Source of the DNA: Planctomycetaceae bacterium
GTDB taxonomy: Bacteria; Planctomycetota; Planctomycetia; Pirellulales; Pirellulaceae
Assembly: GCA_005773145.1 (NCBI GenBank)
Contig: SXHS01000130.1
Span: 1 to 18,921, forward strand
Length of the DNA: 18,921 bases
Reading direction: 5' to 3'
The position numbers were made by a program, and so were the translations under genes. The notes beneath the pieces were generated by a model that was not told the origin of the DNA, made no database searches, and saw only the letters and a list, made by a program, of their open reading frames with translations. Below, in pieces: positions 7,793 to 15,242 of the stretch (the first letter of the stretch is position 1; each line of letters begins with the position of its first letter).

Positions 7793-7821
7793 TTGTGAGT
7801 CACCCTTGGGCGGGGTAAACT
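7793..7821 (+). promoter_or_regulatory. Candidate promoter for gyrA-gmd-ugd
   Basis: TTGTGA (7793-7798), a 17-base spacer and TAAACT (7816-7821) give four of six matches in each hexamer. Transcription would start near 7828, about 67 bases before the gyrA start. The 228-base gap after the preceding terminator must contain the gyrA promoter, and this is the best candidate seen. Confidence 0.4.
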
Positions 7822-7877
7822 GGCAGATTCGGCGGAGCTCGGACAGGCTGAGTCGTCGCCAGGTGATTCTTTGCAAC

Positions 7878-7897
7878 GGGGAGAGGGTTTTCCTTTG
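7878..7897 (+). promoter_or_regulatory. Shine-Dalgarno and TTG start of gyrA
   Basis: The purine run GGGGAGAGG (7878-7886) lies eight bases before a TTG (7895-7897). This favours that codon over the upstream in-frame TTG (7871), which has no purine-rich site. No ATG is available before the conserved DSYLTYAMSVI block, so gyrA must use a non-ATG start. Confidence 0.6.
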
Positions 7898-10603
7898 ACG
7901 GACTCGACCGATTCCGGGGATCTACAGGGACTGGACCCAGAGTTCCCAAGCGGACGTCTGATCGATCTGCCGATCGAAGATGAGCTGAAGGATAGCTATC
8001 TGACGTACGCGATGAGCGTTATCGTCAGTCGAGCTTTGCCGGATGTCCGTGATGGGCTGAAGCCATCGCAGCGGCGCATTCTGGTGGCCATGAATGATCT
8101 GAATCTTGGCCCCGGGGCTGCGCGCGTCAAGTGCGCCAAGATTTCTGGCGATACCAGCGGCAACTACCATCCTCACGGCGAGAGCGTGATCTACCCGACC
8201 TTGGTGCGCATGGCCCAGGAATGGAACATGCGCTACGTGATGGTGGATAAACAGGGGAACTTTGGTTCGATCGCGGGACTCCCCGCAGCTGCCATGCGGT
8301 ATACGGAAGCCCGCTTGTCAGCCCCTGCCGCCAGCATGTTGGACAATCTGGAACAAGACACGGTCGACTACGTCCCCACGTACGATGAGCGCAGTAGCGA
8401 GCCGACCGTGCTCCCCGCGCGATTCCCCAATTTGTTGGCCAATGGGGCGAGCGGGATTGCCGTGGGCATGGCCACCTCGATTCCCCCCCACAATCTGGGG
8501 GAGATCTGCGACGCGCTCATGCGCATCCTCGAGGATCCGGACGTTTCGATCGATGAATTGATGGAATTGGTTCCCGGCCCCGACTTCCCCACAGGGGGCA
8601 TGATTTGTGGTCGTATCGGGATCCGCCGGGGTTATCACACGGGGCGTGGCACGATTGTGATCCGTGCGCACGTGCGCATCGAAGAGACCAGCGGCAAGCG
8701 ATCGCGGCTGGTGGTTACCGATATCCCGTATCAGCAGACGCGGGACCGCGTGGTGGAGAGCATTGCTGAACTGGTTACGGACGGCCGGATTCCGGGCATC
8801 TCGGGCATCCGGGACGAAAGCGATCTGAATGAACCCGTTCGCTTGATCATCGAATTGAAGCGAGATGCCGACCCCGAAGTGGTCTTGAATCAGCTCTACC
8901 AATTTTCTCCCTTACAGGGGTCGTTTTCGATCATCTTGTTGGCTCTGAATGACGGCAAGCCGCGTGTGCAATCGATTAAGAATTTGATGGAGGAGTTCAT
9001 TCGCCATCGGATCACGGTCATTCGGCGCCGCACGGAGTTTCTGCTGAAGAAAGCCCGGCGCCGCAAGCACACCGTGGAGGGCTTGTTGTTGGCGCTGGCC
9101 AACATCGACGAGATCATCCGCATCATTCGCCAATCCCAGACGCAGGCCGAAGCCAAGACTCGTTTGATGGGCGTTGCTTGTCCCGCAGCGATGTTGCAGC
9201 GAGCGCTGGGGGATGACGGCTTCCACGCCTTCCAGCAGGAGCGGGGAACGGCCGACGGTTACACGCTCACGGCGGTCCAAGCGGACTCGATTTTGCGCAT
9301 GACGCTGGGGCAGTTGGTCAATCTCGAACAAGAGAAACTGGGGAATGAGCACCGGGAGTTGCTCCAGGAGATCGGCGAGTACTTGCACATTTTGGGGGAT
9401 GAACGTCAGATTCACGATTTGATCAAGCAGGACCTTCAGGAACTGAAACGCAAGTACGCCGATCCCCGCCGCACGGAAATCTGCGGCGACGAGGTGGGCA
9501 CGATCGAGATGGAGGACTTGATCGAAGAAGAGACGATGGTCGTGACTATCAGTCACAATGGCTACATCAAACGGACGCCGGCCAAGGTTTACCGCGCGCA
9601 GCGACGCGGCGGGAAGGGGCTTAAGGGGGCTCGCACCGAAGACGAAGATCCCATTGCGCATTTGTTTGTGGCCAGCACACATGCCTATCTCTTGTTCTTC
9701 ACCAACAAGGGGCGCGTGCATTGGCAGAAAGTATACGACCTGCCGCAACTATCACGCGAGAGCCGCGGCCGGGCCCTGGTAAATCTACTAAATCTGGAGC
9801 CCAACGAGCGCGTGGCCGATTGCCGAGCGGTGCGAGATTTCGATCTGCCCGGCCACTTTCTGCTGATGGCCACCCGCAAGGGCTTGGTTAAGAAAACGCC
9901 ACTGGCCGCCTACAGCCGTCCCAAGAAGGGGGGCATCATCGCGATTAAACTGCGCGAAGATGACGAGTTGGTCGATGTGGCGGTCGCCAAGCCCGGTGAT
10001 GAAATCATCCTCTCAACCGCCAAGGGTATGGCCATTCGCTTTAGTGAGTCGGATGTGCGTCCCACGAGCCGCAATACCAGCGGCGTCAAAGGCGTGGGGC
10101 TGATGAGTCAGGATCACCTGATCGGCATGGTCGTGGCCGATCCGGATGCGACGCTGCTCACTGCTTGCGAGAACGGTTACGGCAAACGGACGTTTGTCGG
10201 CCCCAATACGGCATCTACGGAAACAGTCCCCGATAGCGAAGCGGACCTAGAGACGCAGGATGTCGATGTCGAAGTGCCTGCGGAGGAAGATGAGCCCGAG
10301 GAGGAGACCTCTTCGAGCAGTGCGCGTTATCGTACCCAGCGTCGTGGTGGCAAGGGGCTCCGTGACATCAAGACAACCGCTCGCAATGGGGCTGTCATTG
10401 GCATCACTTGCGTCGACGATAACGACGAAGTCATCATGATGACCGCGCGCGGCAAGATCCAGCGGATTCGGGCCGTCGAGATATCGACCGTGGGACGCAA
10501 TACGCAAGGAGTGCGCATCATGAGCCTCGACGAAGGGGATGCATTGGCCGCCATTGTCCGCGTACCACGCGATGATGAAGAAGAGAAAGAAGAGCCGGCA
10601 TGA
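7895..10603 (+). CDS. gyrA: DNA gyrase subunit A
   Basis: GyrA forms the DNA breakage-reunion subunit of gyrase (A2B2), which introduces negative supercoils using ATP. The 902-residue product has YLTYAMSVIVSRALPDVRDG (35-54), the catalytic tyrosine Y136 in AAAMRYTEARL, a winged-helix/tower/coiled-coil core (to about 515) and a C-terminal beta-pinwheel. The pinwheel carries the GyrA box QRRGGKG at 569-575, which separates GyrA from ParC. A second exact QRRGGKG occurs at 815-821 in the last blade, where GyrA proteins commonly have a related sequence. Oddities: Pro at 101, where E. coli has D87, and an acidic insertion at about 767-811. The frame opens at a TTG at 7871; a TTG at 7895 is preferred because GGGGAGAGG (7878-7886) sits eight bases before it. 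The acidic C terminus overlaps gmd by ATGA. Confidence 0.97.
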   Translation: MTDSTDSGDLQGLDPEFPSGRLIDLPIEDELKDSYLTYAMSVIVSRALPDVRDGLKPSQRRILVAMNDLNLGPGAARVKCAKISGDTSGNYHPHGESVIYPTLVRMAQEWNMRYVMVDKQGNFGSIAGLPAAAMRYTEARLSAPAASMLDNLEQDTVDYVPTYDERSSEPTVLPARFPNLLANGASGIAVGMATSIPPHNLGEICDALMRILEDPDVSIDELMELVPGPDFPTGGMICGRIGIRRGYHTGRGTIVIRAHVRIEETSGKRSRLVVTDIPYQQTRDRVVESIAELVTDGRIPGISGIRDESDLNEPVRLIIELKRDADPEVVLNQLYQFSPLQGSFSIILLALNDGKPRVQSIKNLMEEFIRHRITVIRRRTEFLLKKARRRKHTVEGLLLALANIDEIIRIIRQSQTQAEAKTRLMGVACPAAMLQRALGDDGFHAFQQERGTADGYTLTAVQADSILRMTLGQLVNLEQEKLGNEHRELLQEIGEYLHILGDERQIHDLIKQDLQELKRKYADPRRTEICGDEVGTIEMEDLIEEETMVVTISHNGYIKRTPAKVYRAQRRGGKGLKGARTEDEDPIAHLFVASTHAYLLFFTNKGRVHWQKVYDLPQLSRESRGRALVNLLNLEPNERVADCRAVRDFDLPGHFLLMATRKGLVKKTPLAAYSRPKKGGIIAIKLREDDELVDVAVAKPGDEIILSTAKGMAIRFSESDVRPTSRNTSGVKGVGLMSQDHLIGMVVADPDATLLTACENGYGKRTFVGPNTASTETVPDSEADLETQDVDVEVPAEEDEPEEETSSSSARYRTQRRGGKGLRDIKTTARNGAVIGITCVDDNDEVIMMTARGKIQRIRAVEISTVGRNTQGVRIMSLDEGDALAAIVRVPRDDEEEKEEPA

Positions 10604-11595
10604 GCCGTCGCGCGCTAATCACCGGCATCACCGGCCAGGATGGCGCGTACCTAGCCCGTTTGTTGTTGGAGCGGGGCTACGAGGTTCATGGCATGGTGCG
10701 CCGGTCCAGTTCGGATCGCTGTGAGCGCATCGCCGAGATCCGCGATCGCCTGCATTTGCATCCGGGAGACCTGATCGATCAGTCAGCCCTCACGCGGATC
10801 CTGGCGAAATGCCAGCCGCAGGAAGTCTACAATCTGGCTGCCCAAACCTATGTGGGAGCCAGCTTCTCGCAGCCCACCATGACCGCTGAGTTCACCGCGC
10901 TGGGTGTCACGCGTATGCTGGAAGCCGTCCGCCAGGTGGATCCGTCGATTCGCTTTCTTCAGGCCAGCAGCAGTGAGGTTTTCGGCGGAACTCAGGAAGA
11001 TCCGCAGAACGAGAAAACGCCCTTCTGGCCACGTAGCCCGTATGCCGTCGCTAAGGTCTATGCCTATTGGATCACCGTCAACTACCGCGAAAGCTATGGG
11101 TTGTTCGCCAGCAATGCGATCATGTTCAACCATGAATCCCCCTGGCGAGGCAGCGAATTTGTCACGCGACGCATCTCACAAGGTGTGGCCAAGATCAAAC
11201 TGGGACTCGCCGACTGCCTGGAATTGGGCAACCTGGATGCGCAGCGCGATTGGGGCTTTGCCGGGGATTTCGTCGACGCCATGTGGCGGATCTTGCAAGC
11301 CGATACGCCCGACGATTTTGTGATCGCCACCGGTGTGCGGCACTCCGTCCGTGCGTTTGCCGAACGGGCTTTTGCCCGCGTCGGCCTGGACTGGGAAAAG
11401 TACGTGCGCGTGGATCCGGCACGGCTTCGCCCCGTCGACGTCCCCTCGCTGCGCGGAGATGCCAGCAAAGCCCAACGTGTGTTGGGATGGCGGCCGACCG
11501 TCACCTTTGAGCCATTGGTCGACATGATGGTGGATGCAGACCTCGCAGCCCTGTCACGCGAACACTCCCTTTCTCATCGAGAGCAATCACCATGA
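10600..11595 (+). CDS. gmd: GDP-mannose 4,6-dehydratase
   Basis: Gmd converts GDP-mannose to GDP-4-keto-6-deoxymannose in the cytoplasm, the entry to GDP-fucose, GDP-rhamnose and related sugars for surface polysaccharides. The 331-residue short-chain dehydrogenase-type protein has the NAD(P) site GITGQDG (9-15) with the GMD-typical MVRRSSSD (32-39). The active-site series is S124/S125-E126 in QASSSEVFGG plus Y148 and K152 in SPYAVAKVYAYW. Family hallmarks are MFNHESP (175-181), ELGNLDAQRDWGFAGDFVDAM (208-228) and RPVDVPSLRGDASKA. It is slightly shorter than the usual 345-370 residues. The ATG at 10600 overlaps the gyrA stop (ATGA), and the purine-rich codons of the gyrA acidic tail probably provide its ribosome site. 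No downstream reductase (fcl or rmd) is present here. Confidence 0.95.
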   Translation: MSRRALITGITGQDGAYLARLLLERGYEVHGMVRRSSSDRCERIAEIRDRLHLHPGDLIDQSALTRILAKCQPQEVYNLAAQTYVGASFSQPTMTAEFTALGVTRMLEAVRQVDPSIRFLQASSSEVFGGTQEDPQNEKTPFWPRSPYAVAKVYAYWITVNYRESYGLFASNAIMFNHESPWRGSEFVTRRISQGVAKIKLGLADCLELGNLDAQRDWGFAGDFVDAMWRILQADTPDDFVIATGVRHSVRAFAERAFARVGLDWEKYVRVDPARLRPVDVPSLRGDASKAQRVLGWRPTVTFEPLVDMMVDADLAALSREHSLSHREQSP

Positions 11596-12908
11596 AGATC
11601 GCCGTCGTGGGGACCGGCTATGTAGGCCTGGTCACCGGAACTTGTTTTGCCGACAGTGGCAATGATGTGACCTGTGTCGATATCGATCAACGTAAGATCG
11701 ACGCGCTGCGCCAGGGGCAAATTCCCATCTTCGAGCCTGGTTTGGCGGAGATGGTGGAGCACAATTGCCAAGCGGGTCGCCTGCACTTCACCACCGACCT
11801 GGCGGCGGCCGTGCGTCCAGCCCGTATCATCTATCTGGCGGTCGGTACTCCGCAATCAGCGGATGGCTCGGCCGATCTGTCGGCCCTCTGGTCCGTCGCC
11901 GACCAACTGGCACCGCACCTGCGCCAAGACGCCGTCGTCGTGGTCAAAAGTACGGTTCCCGTTGGTACGAATGTTCAATTATGGCAACGACTGGAGAACG
12001 CCACCGGCCGGTCCTGCGACGTGGCCAGTAACCCCGAATTTCTTAAGGAAGGGGCGGCCATCGATGACTTCACCAAGCCTGATCGAGTAGTCGTCGGCGT
12101 TCGTCGACAGCCCGTGGCCGATGTGCTGAAGCGACTCTTTGCTCCCTTTCTACGTACTGACAAGCCGTTTTTAGTCATGTCGCCGGAGAGCGCCGAATTG
12201 ACCAAGTACGTGGCCAATGCCATGCTGGCCACGAAAATCAGTTTCATTAACCAAATGGCCAACCTGTGCGAATCCTATGCGGCGGACATCAACGACGTGC
12301 GCCGCGGAATTGGCCACGACAGCCGCATCGGGTTCGCCTTCCTGTTCCCCGGTGTTGGCTACGGTGGTAGTTGCTTTCCCAAAGACGTGCGGGCCATGAT
12401 CAGTACGTTTCGCCACAATGGAATCGAGCCCCGCTTGCTGGAGGCCGTCGATTGGATCAACGAACAACAGAAACAGGTGCTGTTCGCGAAGATCGAACAG
12501 CATTTTGCGGGAAAGCTCAAGGGGAAAACGATTGCCATCTGGGGGCTGGCGTTCAAGCCGCGCACGGATGACGTGCGTGAGGCCCCGGCATTGGTGCTGA
12601 TCGATGCGCTCTTGGCTCAAGGGGTCACGCTACGCGTTCACGACCCGGAGGCGATGGAAAATGTTCGCGCCAGCTACGGCGATCGGCTCCACTACGCGGC
12701 GGACAAGCTGGAAGCGATCGAGGGGGCCGACGCCTTGGCGATCGCGACGGAGTGGACCGATTTTCGCACGCCCCCACTGGAAGAGATGCGCGAGAGGATG
12801 AAATCGCTTGTAATCTTCGACGGTCGAAATCTCTACGACCCGCCGCAAATGCGGGACGAGGGGTTTGTCTATTATTCGATTGGCCGCCCGCCCGTTACGC
12901 CCCAGTAA
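11592..12908 (+). CDS. ugd: UDP-glucose 6-dehydrogenase
   Basis: Ugd oxidises UDP-glucose to UDP-glucuronate with two NAD+, feeding glucuronate-containing polysaccharides and pentose sugars. The 438-residue product has the N-terminal Rossmann site GTGYVGLVTG (7-16), followed by D30 and D32. It also has IFEPGL (46-51), STVPVGT (120-126), NPEFLKEG (147-154), K205 and N209 in ELTKYVANAM, and the catalytic C261 with K264/D265 in GGSCFPKD. A C-terminal UDP-binding Rossmann domain begins near KTIAIWGLAFKP. GDP-mannose 6-dehydrogenase is a close relative and cannot be fully excluded next to gmd, but the motifs fit Ugd better. The ATG at 11592 overlaps the gmd stop (ATGA), with GAGAG upstream at about 11580. 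Confidence 0.94.
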   Translation: MKIAVVGTGYVGLVTGTCFADSGNDVTCVDIDQRKIDALRQGQIPIFEPGLAEMVEHNCQAGRLHFTTDLAAAVRPARIIYLAVGTPQSADGSADLSALWSVADQLAPHLRQDAVVVVKSTVPVGTNVQLWQRLENATGRSCDVASNPEFLKEGAAIDDFTKPDRVVVGVRRQPVADVLKRLFAPFLRTDKPFLVMSPESAELTKYVANAMLATKISFINQMANLCESYAADINDVRRGIGHDSRIGFAFLFPGVGYGGSCFPKDVRAMISTFRHNGIEPRLLEAVDWINEQQKQVLFAKIEQHFAGKLKGKTIAIWGLAFKPRTDDVREAPALVLIDALLAQGVTLRVHDPEAMENVRASYGDRLHYAADKLEAIEGADALAIATEWTDFRTPPLEEMRERMKSLVIFDGRNLYDPPQMRDEGFVYYSIGRPPVTPQ

Positions 12909-13060
12909 GCATGCTGGAAAGCACACCCGCCTCTCACCCGTAGCGGACCGCTCGGCTTGCCAACACACCCGCTCGTGCATGGTGGGGCGTTGTGTTTCGA
13001 CTCGTAATCGTCTCCTCCAGCACGGTGCTAGCTCCATTCCTGACACGCAAAAAACCCCTC

Positions 13061-13089
13061 TTGACCCGTTAGGATCAATGACGTATTTT
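13061..13089 (+). promoter_or_regulatory. Candidate promoter inside the ugd-PhoX-like gap
   Basis: TTGACC (13061-13066), a 17-base spacer and TATTTT (13084-13089) form a plausible sigma-70-type promoter 153 bases after the ugd stop. Transcription from near 13096 would run through a hairpin-rich region to the terminator at 13365-13403, without an obvious protein product. Confidence 0.4.
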
Positions 13090-13198
13090 CCGCCCGCACT
13101 TGAGGGAAAGCTTGGCGGGGTCGAGAACACGCCGAGCGATCAGCGAGAAAAGTGGAGGTACCTGCATCTGGAGCATGCGGCGAAGTTTTCCTGAGGGA

Positions 13199-13245
13199 GT
13201 GCTTCAGCGTGTGTCTCTGCGGTCCGTGAAGTCAGACGCTGGCAC
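13199..13245 (+). other. Long hairpin in the intergenic region
   Basis: GTGC (13199-13202) and CAGCGT (13205-13210) pair with ACGCTG (13236-13241) and GCAC (13242-13245). The only interruption is a TT bulge on the left arm, and the apical loop is 25 bases. Confidence 0.6.
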
Positions 13246-13294
13246 GGAGGCTGGTTACTACTTCAATTAATCACGATATCGCCATTGAGGATGT

Positions 13295-13323
13295 GGCAGC
13301 CGAGGCAGGACGCCCCGGCTGCC
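13295..13323 (+). other. Perfect 8-bp GC-rich hairpin
   Basis: GGCAGCCG (13295-13302) and CGGCTGCC (13316-13323) are exact complements. Inside, after an A/C mismatch, GGC pairs with GCC around an AGGAC loop. No T-run follows, so this is not a simple intrinsic terminator. Confidence 0.65.
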
Positions 13324-13364
13324 CCATTCGTCCAATCGCTCCCGGAAATAATGCGGAGTCCTTT

Positions 13365-13403
13365 GCCCCCCTGGGACCCGAGCTTTCCGGGGGCCTTTTT
13401 TTT
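13365..13403 (+). terminator. Rho-independent terminator
   Basis: GCCCCC (13365-13370) pairs with GGGGGC (13389-13394) and is followed after one C by eight T (13396-13403). It is the strongest intrinsic terminator in the window. It lies 457 bases past ugd and 160 bases before the PEP-CTERM gene, so it must end either a very long ugd tail, a separate small RNA or an attenuated leader. Confidence 0.7.
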
Positions 13404-13415
13404 GCGCCCACTTCT

Positions 13416-13444
13416 TTGGGTTCCAGGCTCGTGTGTGGTAAAAT
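13416..13444 (+). promoter_or_regulatory. Candidate promoter for the PhoX-like PEP-CTERM gene
   Basis: TTGGGT (13416-13421), a 17-base spacer and TAAAAT (13439-13444, five of six matches) lie just after the terminator. Transcription would start near 13451, with a leader of about 112 bases before the ATG at 13563. Confidence 0.45.
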
Positions 13445-13549
13445 GACCACTCCAATCTGGAAGCGCGCCCTTGGGGGCTCTCGTGTCCGTCATGTCCGAG
13501 ATCAATGGTCTTAGGTGTAACCATTCGGTTTCCGACCCACTCAATAATA

Positions 13550-13561
13550 CTGGATTTCCAG
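13550..13561. repeat. Small palindrome before the PhoX-like start codon
   Basis: CTGGA (13550-13554) and TCCAG (13557-13561) are complementary around TT and end one base before the ATG. It could mask the start site or be chance. Confidence 0.3.
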
Positions 13562-13562
13562 G

Positions 13563-15041
13563 ATGTCTCATCAATTTCAGCGGCTTGTTGGGTTGTCGAT
13601 GCTCATGATGATGATGAGCATCACCCCGGCGCGCGGTTTGGATGGCGGACCGCGCCAGATGACGCCACGTAATGGCTGGCAGGCGTTTGAAGTGATTTCC
13701 GTCGGGAACAATCCGGCAGGGGACGGCATCAATTACGCGATGCCGGGCACGTTTGACGGCCTAGGCGCCTGGCTGGCCGGCGATGGCATCTTGCGCACGC
13801 TCGTGAATCATGAAACCAGCGACGCTTCGGTCAGTGAAGTCAACATGAATCTATCGCAACTGAAGACTGCGATTAGCAACACGATCAACACTGGGACGAC
13901 GGGAGGGATCAGCTTTGTGAGTTCCGCGCGACAGGCTTACGCTCGTTGGAGCAACAATGGCGGAAATACGTGGATCAACACGGCGAACACAGCGAACACG
14001 TCCTTTTCTCGCTTTTGTTCAGGACAGTCGTATGTTCCGGATACGTTTGGCCCCGGTCGAGGCTTCGTGGACAATCTGTATCTTACCGGTGAGGAATTCA
14101 GTACCACGAACCGATTGTTTGCGATTGATTTGGCGAATCGTGACTTTTATCAGCTCAGTGGCGTGACGGGATCCGCGGCGGGTGGTGTGGGCGGAATGCC
14201 TTTTGATTCGTATGAGAATGTCGCACTCATCGATACCGGAGAGACCAGTCACGTCGCGTTGCTCCTCTCGCCTGATGGCGGCAGTTCGACCATGCGCCTG
14301 TACATCGGCGAGAAAGGAAAAGGGACGACAGGGGTGGCGTCCAACTCACTCTTGGCACGCAATGGGCTCGCGTATGGAAGCACCTACTACCTGAATGGCA
14401 CTCTTCCCAGTACCGGAGCCTTTCTCAACGGATCGTTCGACAGGTCGGTCGCGGGCTCACTGCAATCCAGCAAGCTGGAGGACGTCGATACGAGTCCTTT
14501 TGACCCCACCCAAGTGGTGCTGGGAGACCAAGACTCGGGCGTTTTCACGTTCGACTTCCAACTAAATTTCGGTGGTGGTTTGTTCAACGCGGCGAGTTCC
14601 AGTTTCTCAATTACCAAGATTGTGAACCACAACGACGACATCGACGGTTTGGCGGGGGATGCTGACAACGTGGACTGGACGGCCCCGACAACGCTGGGTG
14701 GCGTCAACTTTCCCCAGGGATTGATTTTCGTCAACGAAGACAGCGGCACCGAGAATGGGGAAACCTGGATGGTGCGTCCCGATGGCACCGACCTGAGTTT
14801 GATCGCCGACAATGTTGGGATTGCCACGGCGTCCGAGAGCTCGGGCATTCTAGATATCTCGCCTCTTGTCGGATACCTGCCCGGCAGCGTCCTGCTCACG
14901 TCCAATCAGGGGACCGTGGCGTCTTTGACGGTCCTCGTTCATCCGCATGCCACTCAGGTTCCCGAGCCGAGTGCACTTTTCCTTCTGAGCCTGAGTTGCG
15001 GCTGGCTACGGTTTTCGCAGCGGTCGCGAAGGCCCAGTTAA
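13563..15041 (+). CDS. PhoX/DUF839-like secreted protein with PEP-CTERM sorting signal
   Basis: The 492-residue product starts with a signal peptide (MSHQFQRLVGLSMLMMMMSI, cleavage likely after ARG at about 25). It ends with a PEP-CTERM tail: VPEP at 466-469, a hydrophobic helix (471-483) and a basic end (RSRRPS). PEP-CTERM proteins are processed by exosortase and placed at the cell surface. The body resembles the PhoX-type DUF839 propeller: LVNHET (80-85), GFVDNLYLTGEEF (167-179), FDSYENVALIDTG (214-226) and GETWMVRPDGTD near the C terminus. PhoX enzymes are calcium-dependent phosphatases with acidic ligands, and the Glu residues E84, E177/E178 and E218 could be such ligands. I cannot confirm catalysis, and the C of the usual CEE block is replaced (TGEE). 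The Shine-Dalgarno is weak. Confidence 0.7.
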   Translation: MSHQFQRLVGLSMLMMMMSITPARGLDGGPRQMTPRNGWQAFEVISVGNNPAGDGINYAMPGTFDGLGAWLAGDGILRTLVNHETSDASVSEVNMNLSQLKTAISNTINTGTTGGISFVSSARQAYARWSNNGGNTWINTANTANTSFSRFCSGQSYVPDTFGPGRGFVDNLYLTGEEFSTTNRLFAIDLANRDFYQLSGVTGSAAGGVGGMPFDSYENVALIDTGETSHVALLLSPDGGSSTMRLYIGEKGKGTTGVASNSLLARNGLAYGSTYYLNGTLPSTGAFLNGSFDRSVAGSLQSSKLEDVDTSPFDPTQVVLGDQDSGVFTFDFQLNFGGGLFNAASSSFSITKIVNHNDDIDGLAGDADNVDWTAPTTLGGVNFPQGLIFVNEDSGTENGETWMVRPDGTDLSLIADNVGIATASESSGILDISPLVGYLPGSVLLTSNQGTVASLTVLVHPHATQVPEPSALFLLSLSCGWLRFSQRSRRPS

Positions 15042-15101
15042 GCTCGTCAATCAAACGCCCGCTTGTGAGCGAACGTTGCGTGCTAGCGATCTCAACGGGG
15101 C

Positions 15102-15200
15102 GTGGCGTCGCCACTGAGCCGGGGCCATTGCGCAAGATCCCTGTTGCCCTGTTGGGCTCATAGTTGGTACCTTCCGCCACCGCAATGGCGATTCTTGCGG
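15102..15200 (+). other. Short dyads in the gap after the PEP-CTERM gene
   Basis: The 201-base gap 15042-15242 contains two dyads. GTGGCG/CGCCAC is separated by a single T (15102-15114), and CCGCAA/TTGCGG surrounds a nine-base loop (15180-15200). Neither has a T-run, so termination of the upstream gene is not clearly encoded. I see no convincing promoter for the next gene. Confidence 0.35.
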
Positions 15201-15242
15201 AACTGCTGGCTTGCGCGCATGAACTCATGGGTGGTCCAAATT

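Larger units (their letters stand above)
13096..13403 (+). ncRNA. Candidate structured non-coding RNA or long leader
   Basis: Between a candidate promoter and a strong terminator lies about 308 bases with a series of hairpins. TTGGCG/CGCCGA spans 13112-13134. Nested GAAAA/TTTTC with GCAT/ATGC spans 13147-13190. GTGC-CAGCGT/ACGCTG-GCAC spans 13199-13245, ten pairs with a two-base bulge. GGCAGCCG/CGGCTGCC spans 13295-13323, eight pairs plus an inner GGC/GCC. The terminator follows. No frame here looks like protein. It lacks the landmarks I know for RNase P RNA, tmRNA, SRP RNA or 6S RNA. It could be an independent small RNA, an attenuating leader of the PEP-CTERM gene, or a long 3' tail of ugd. 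The 5' end is inferred. Confidence 0.35.

Noticed and set aside
7590..7898. 102-codon frame ahead of gyrA
   Set aside because: It crosses the small protein in another frame, the terminator and the gyrA ribosome site, so it is very unlikely to be translated.
8912..9748. 278-codon minus-strand open frame inside gyrA
   Set aside because: It lies entirely opposite conserved gyrA sequence and shows no independent motif or ribosome site.
10337..10357. Second exact QRRGGKG as a sign of a duplicated C-terminal domain
   Set aside because: A related box in the last pinwheel blade is common in GyrA proteins, so no recent duplication is needed.
12865..13194. 109-codon plus-strand frame running from the end of ugd into the gap
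   Set aside because: It overlaps the ugd C terminus in another frame, its composition is not protein-like (many Arg, His, Ser), and it crosses the hairpin region.
13263..13574. 103-codon minus-strand frame across the terminator region
   Set aside because: It runs through the terminator and hairpin arms, and its Lys/Gly-rich product matches nothing I know.
14896..15228. 110-codon minus-strand frame covering the end of the PEP-CTERM gene and the gap
   Set aside because: It is antisense to the PEP-CTERM tail, low in hydrophobic core residues, and has no recognisable domain.
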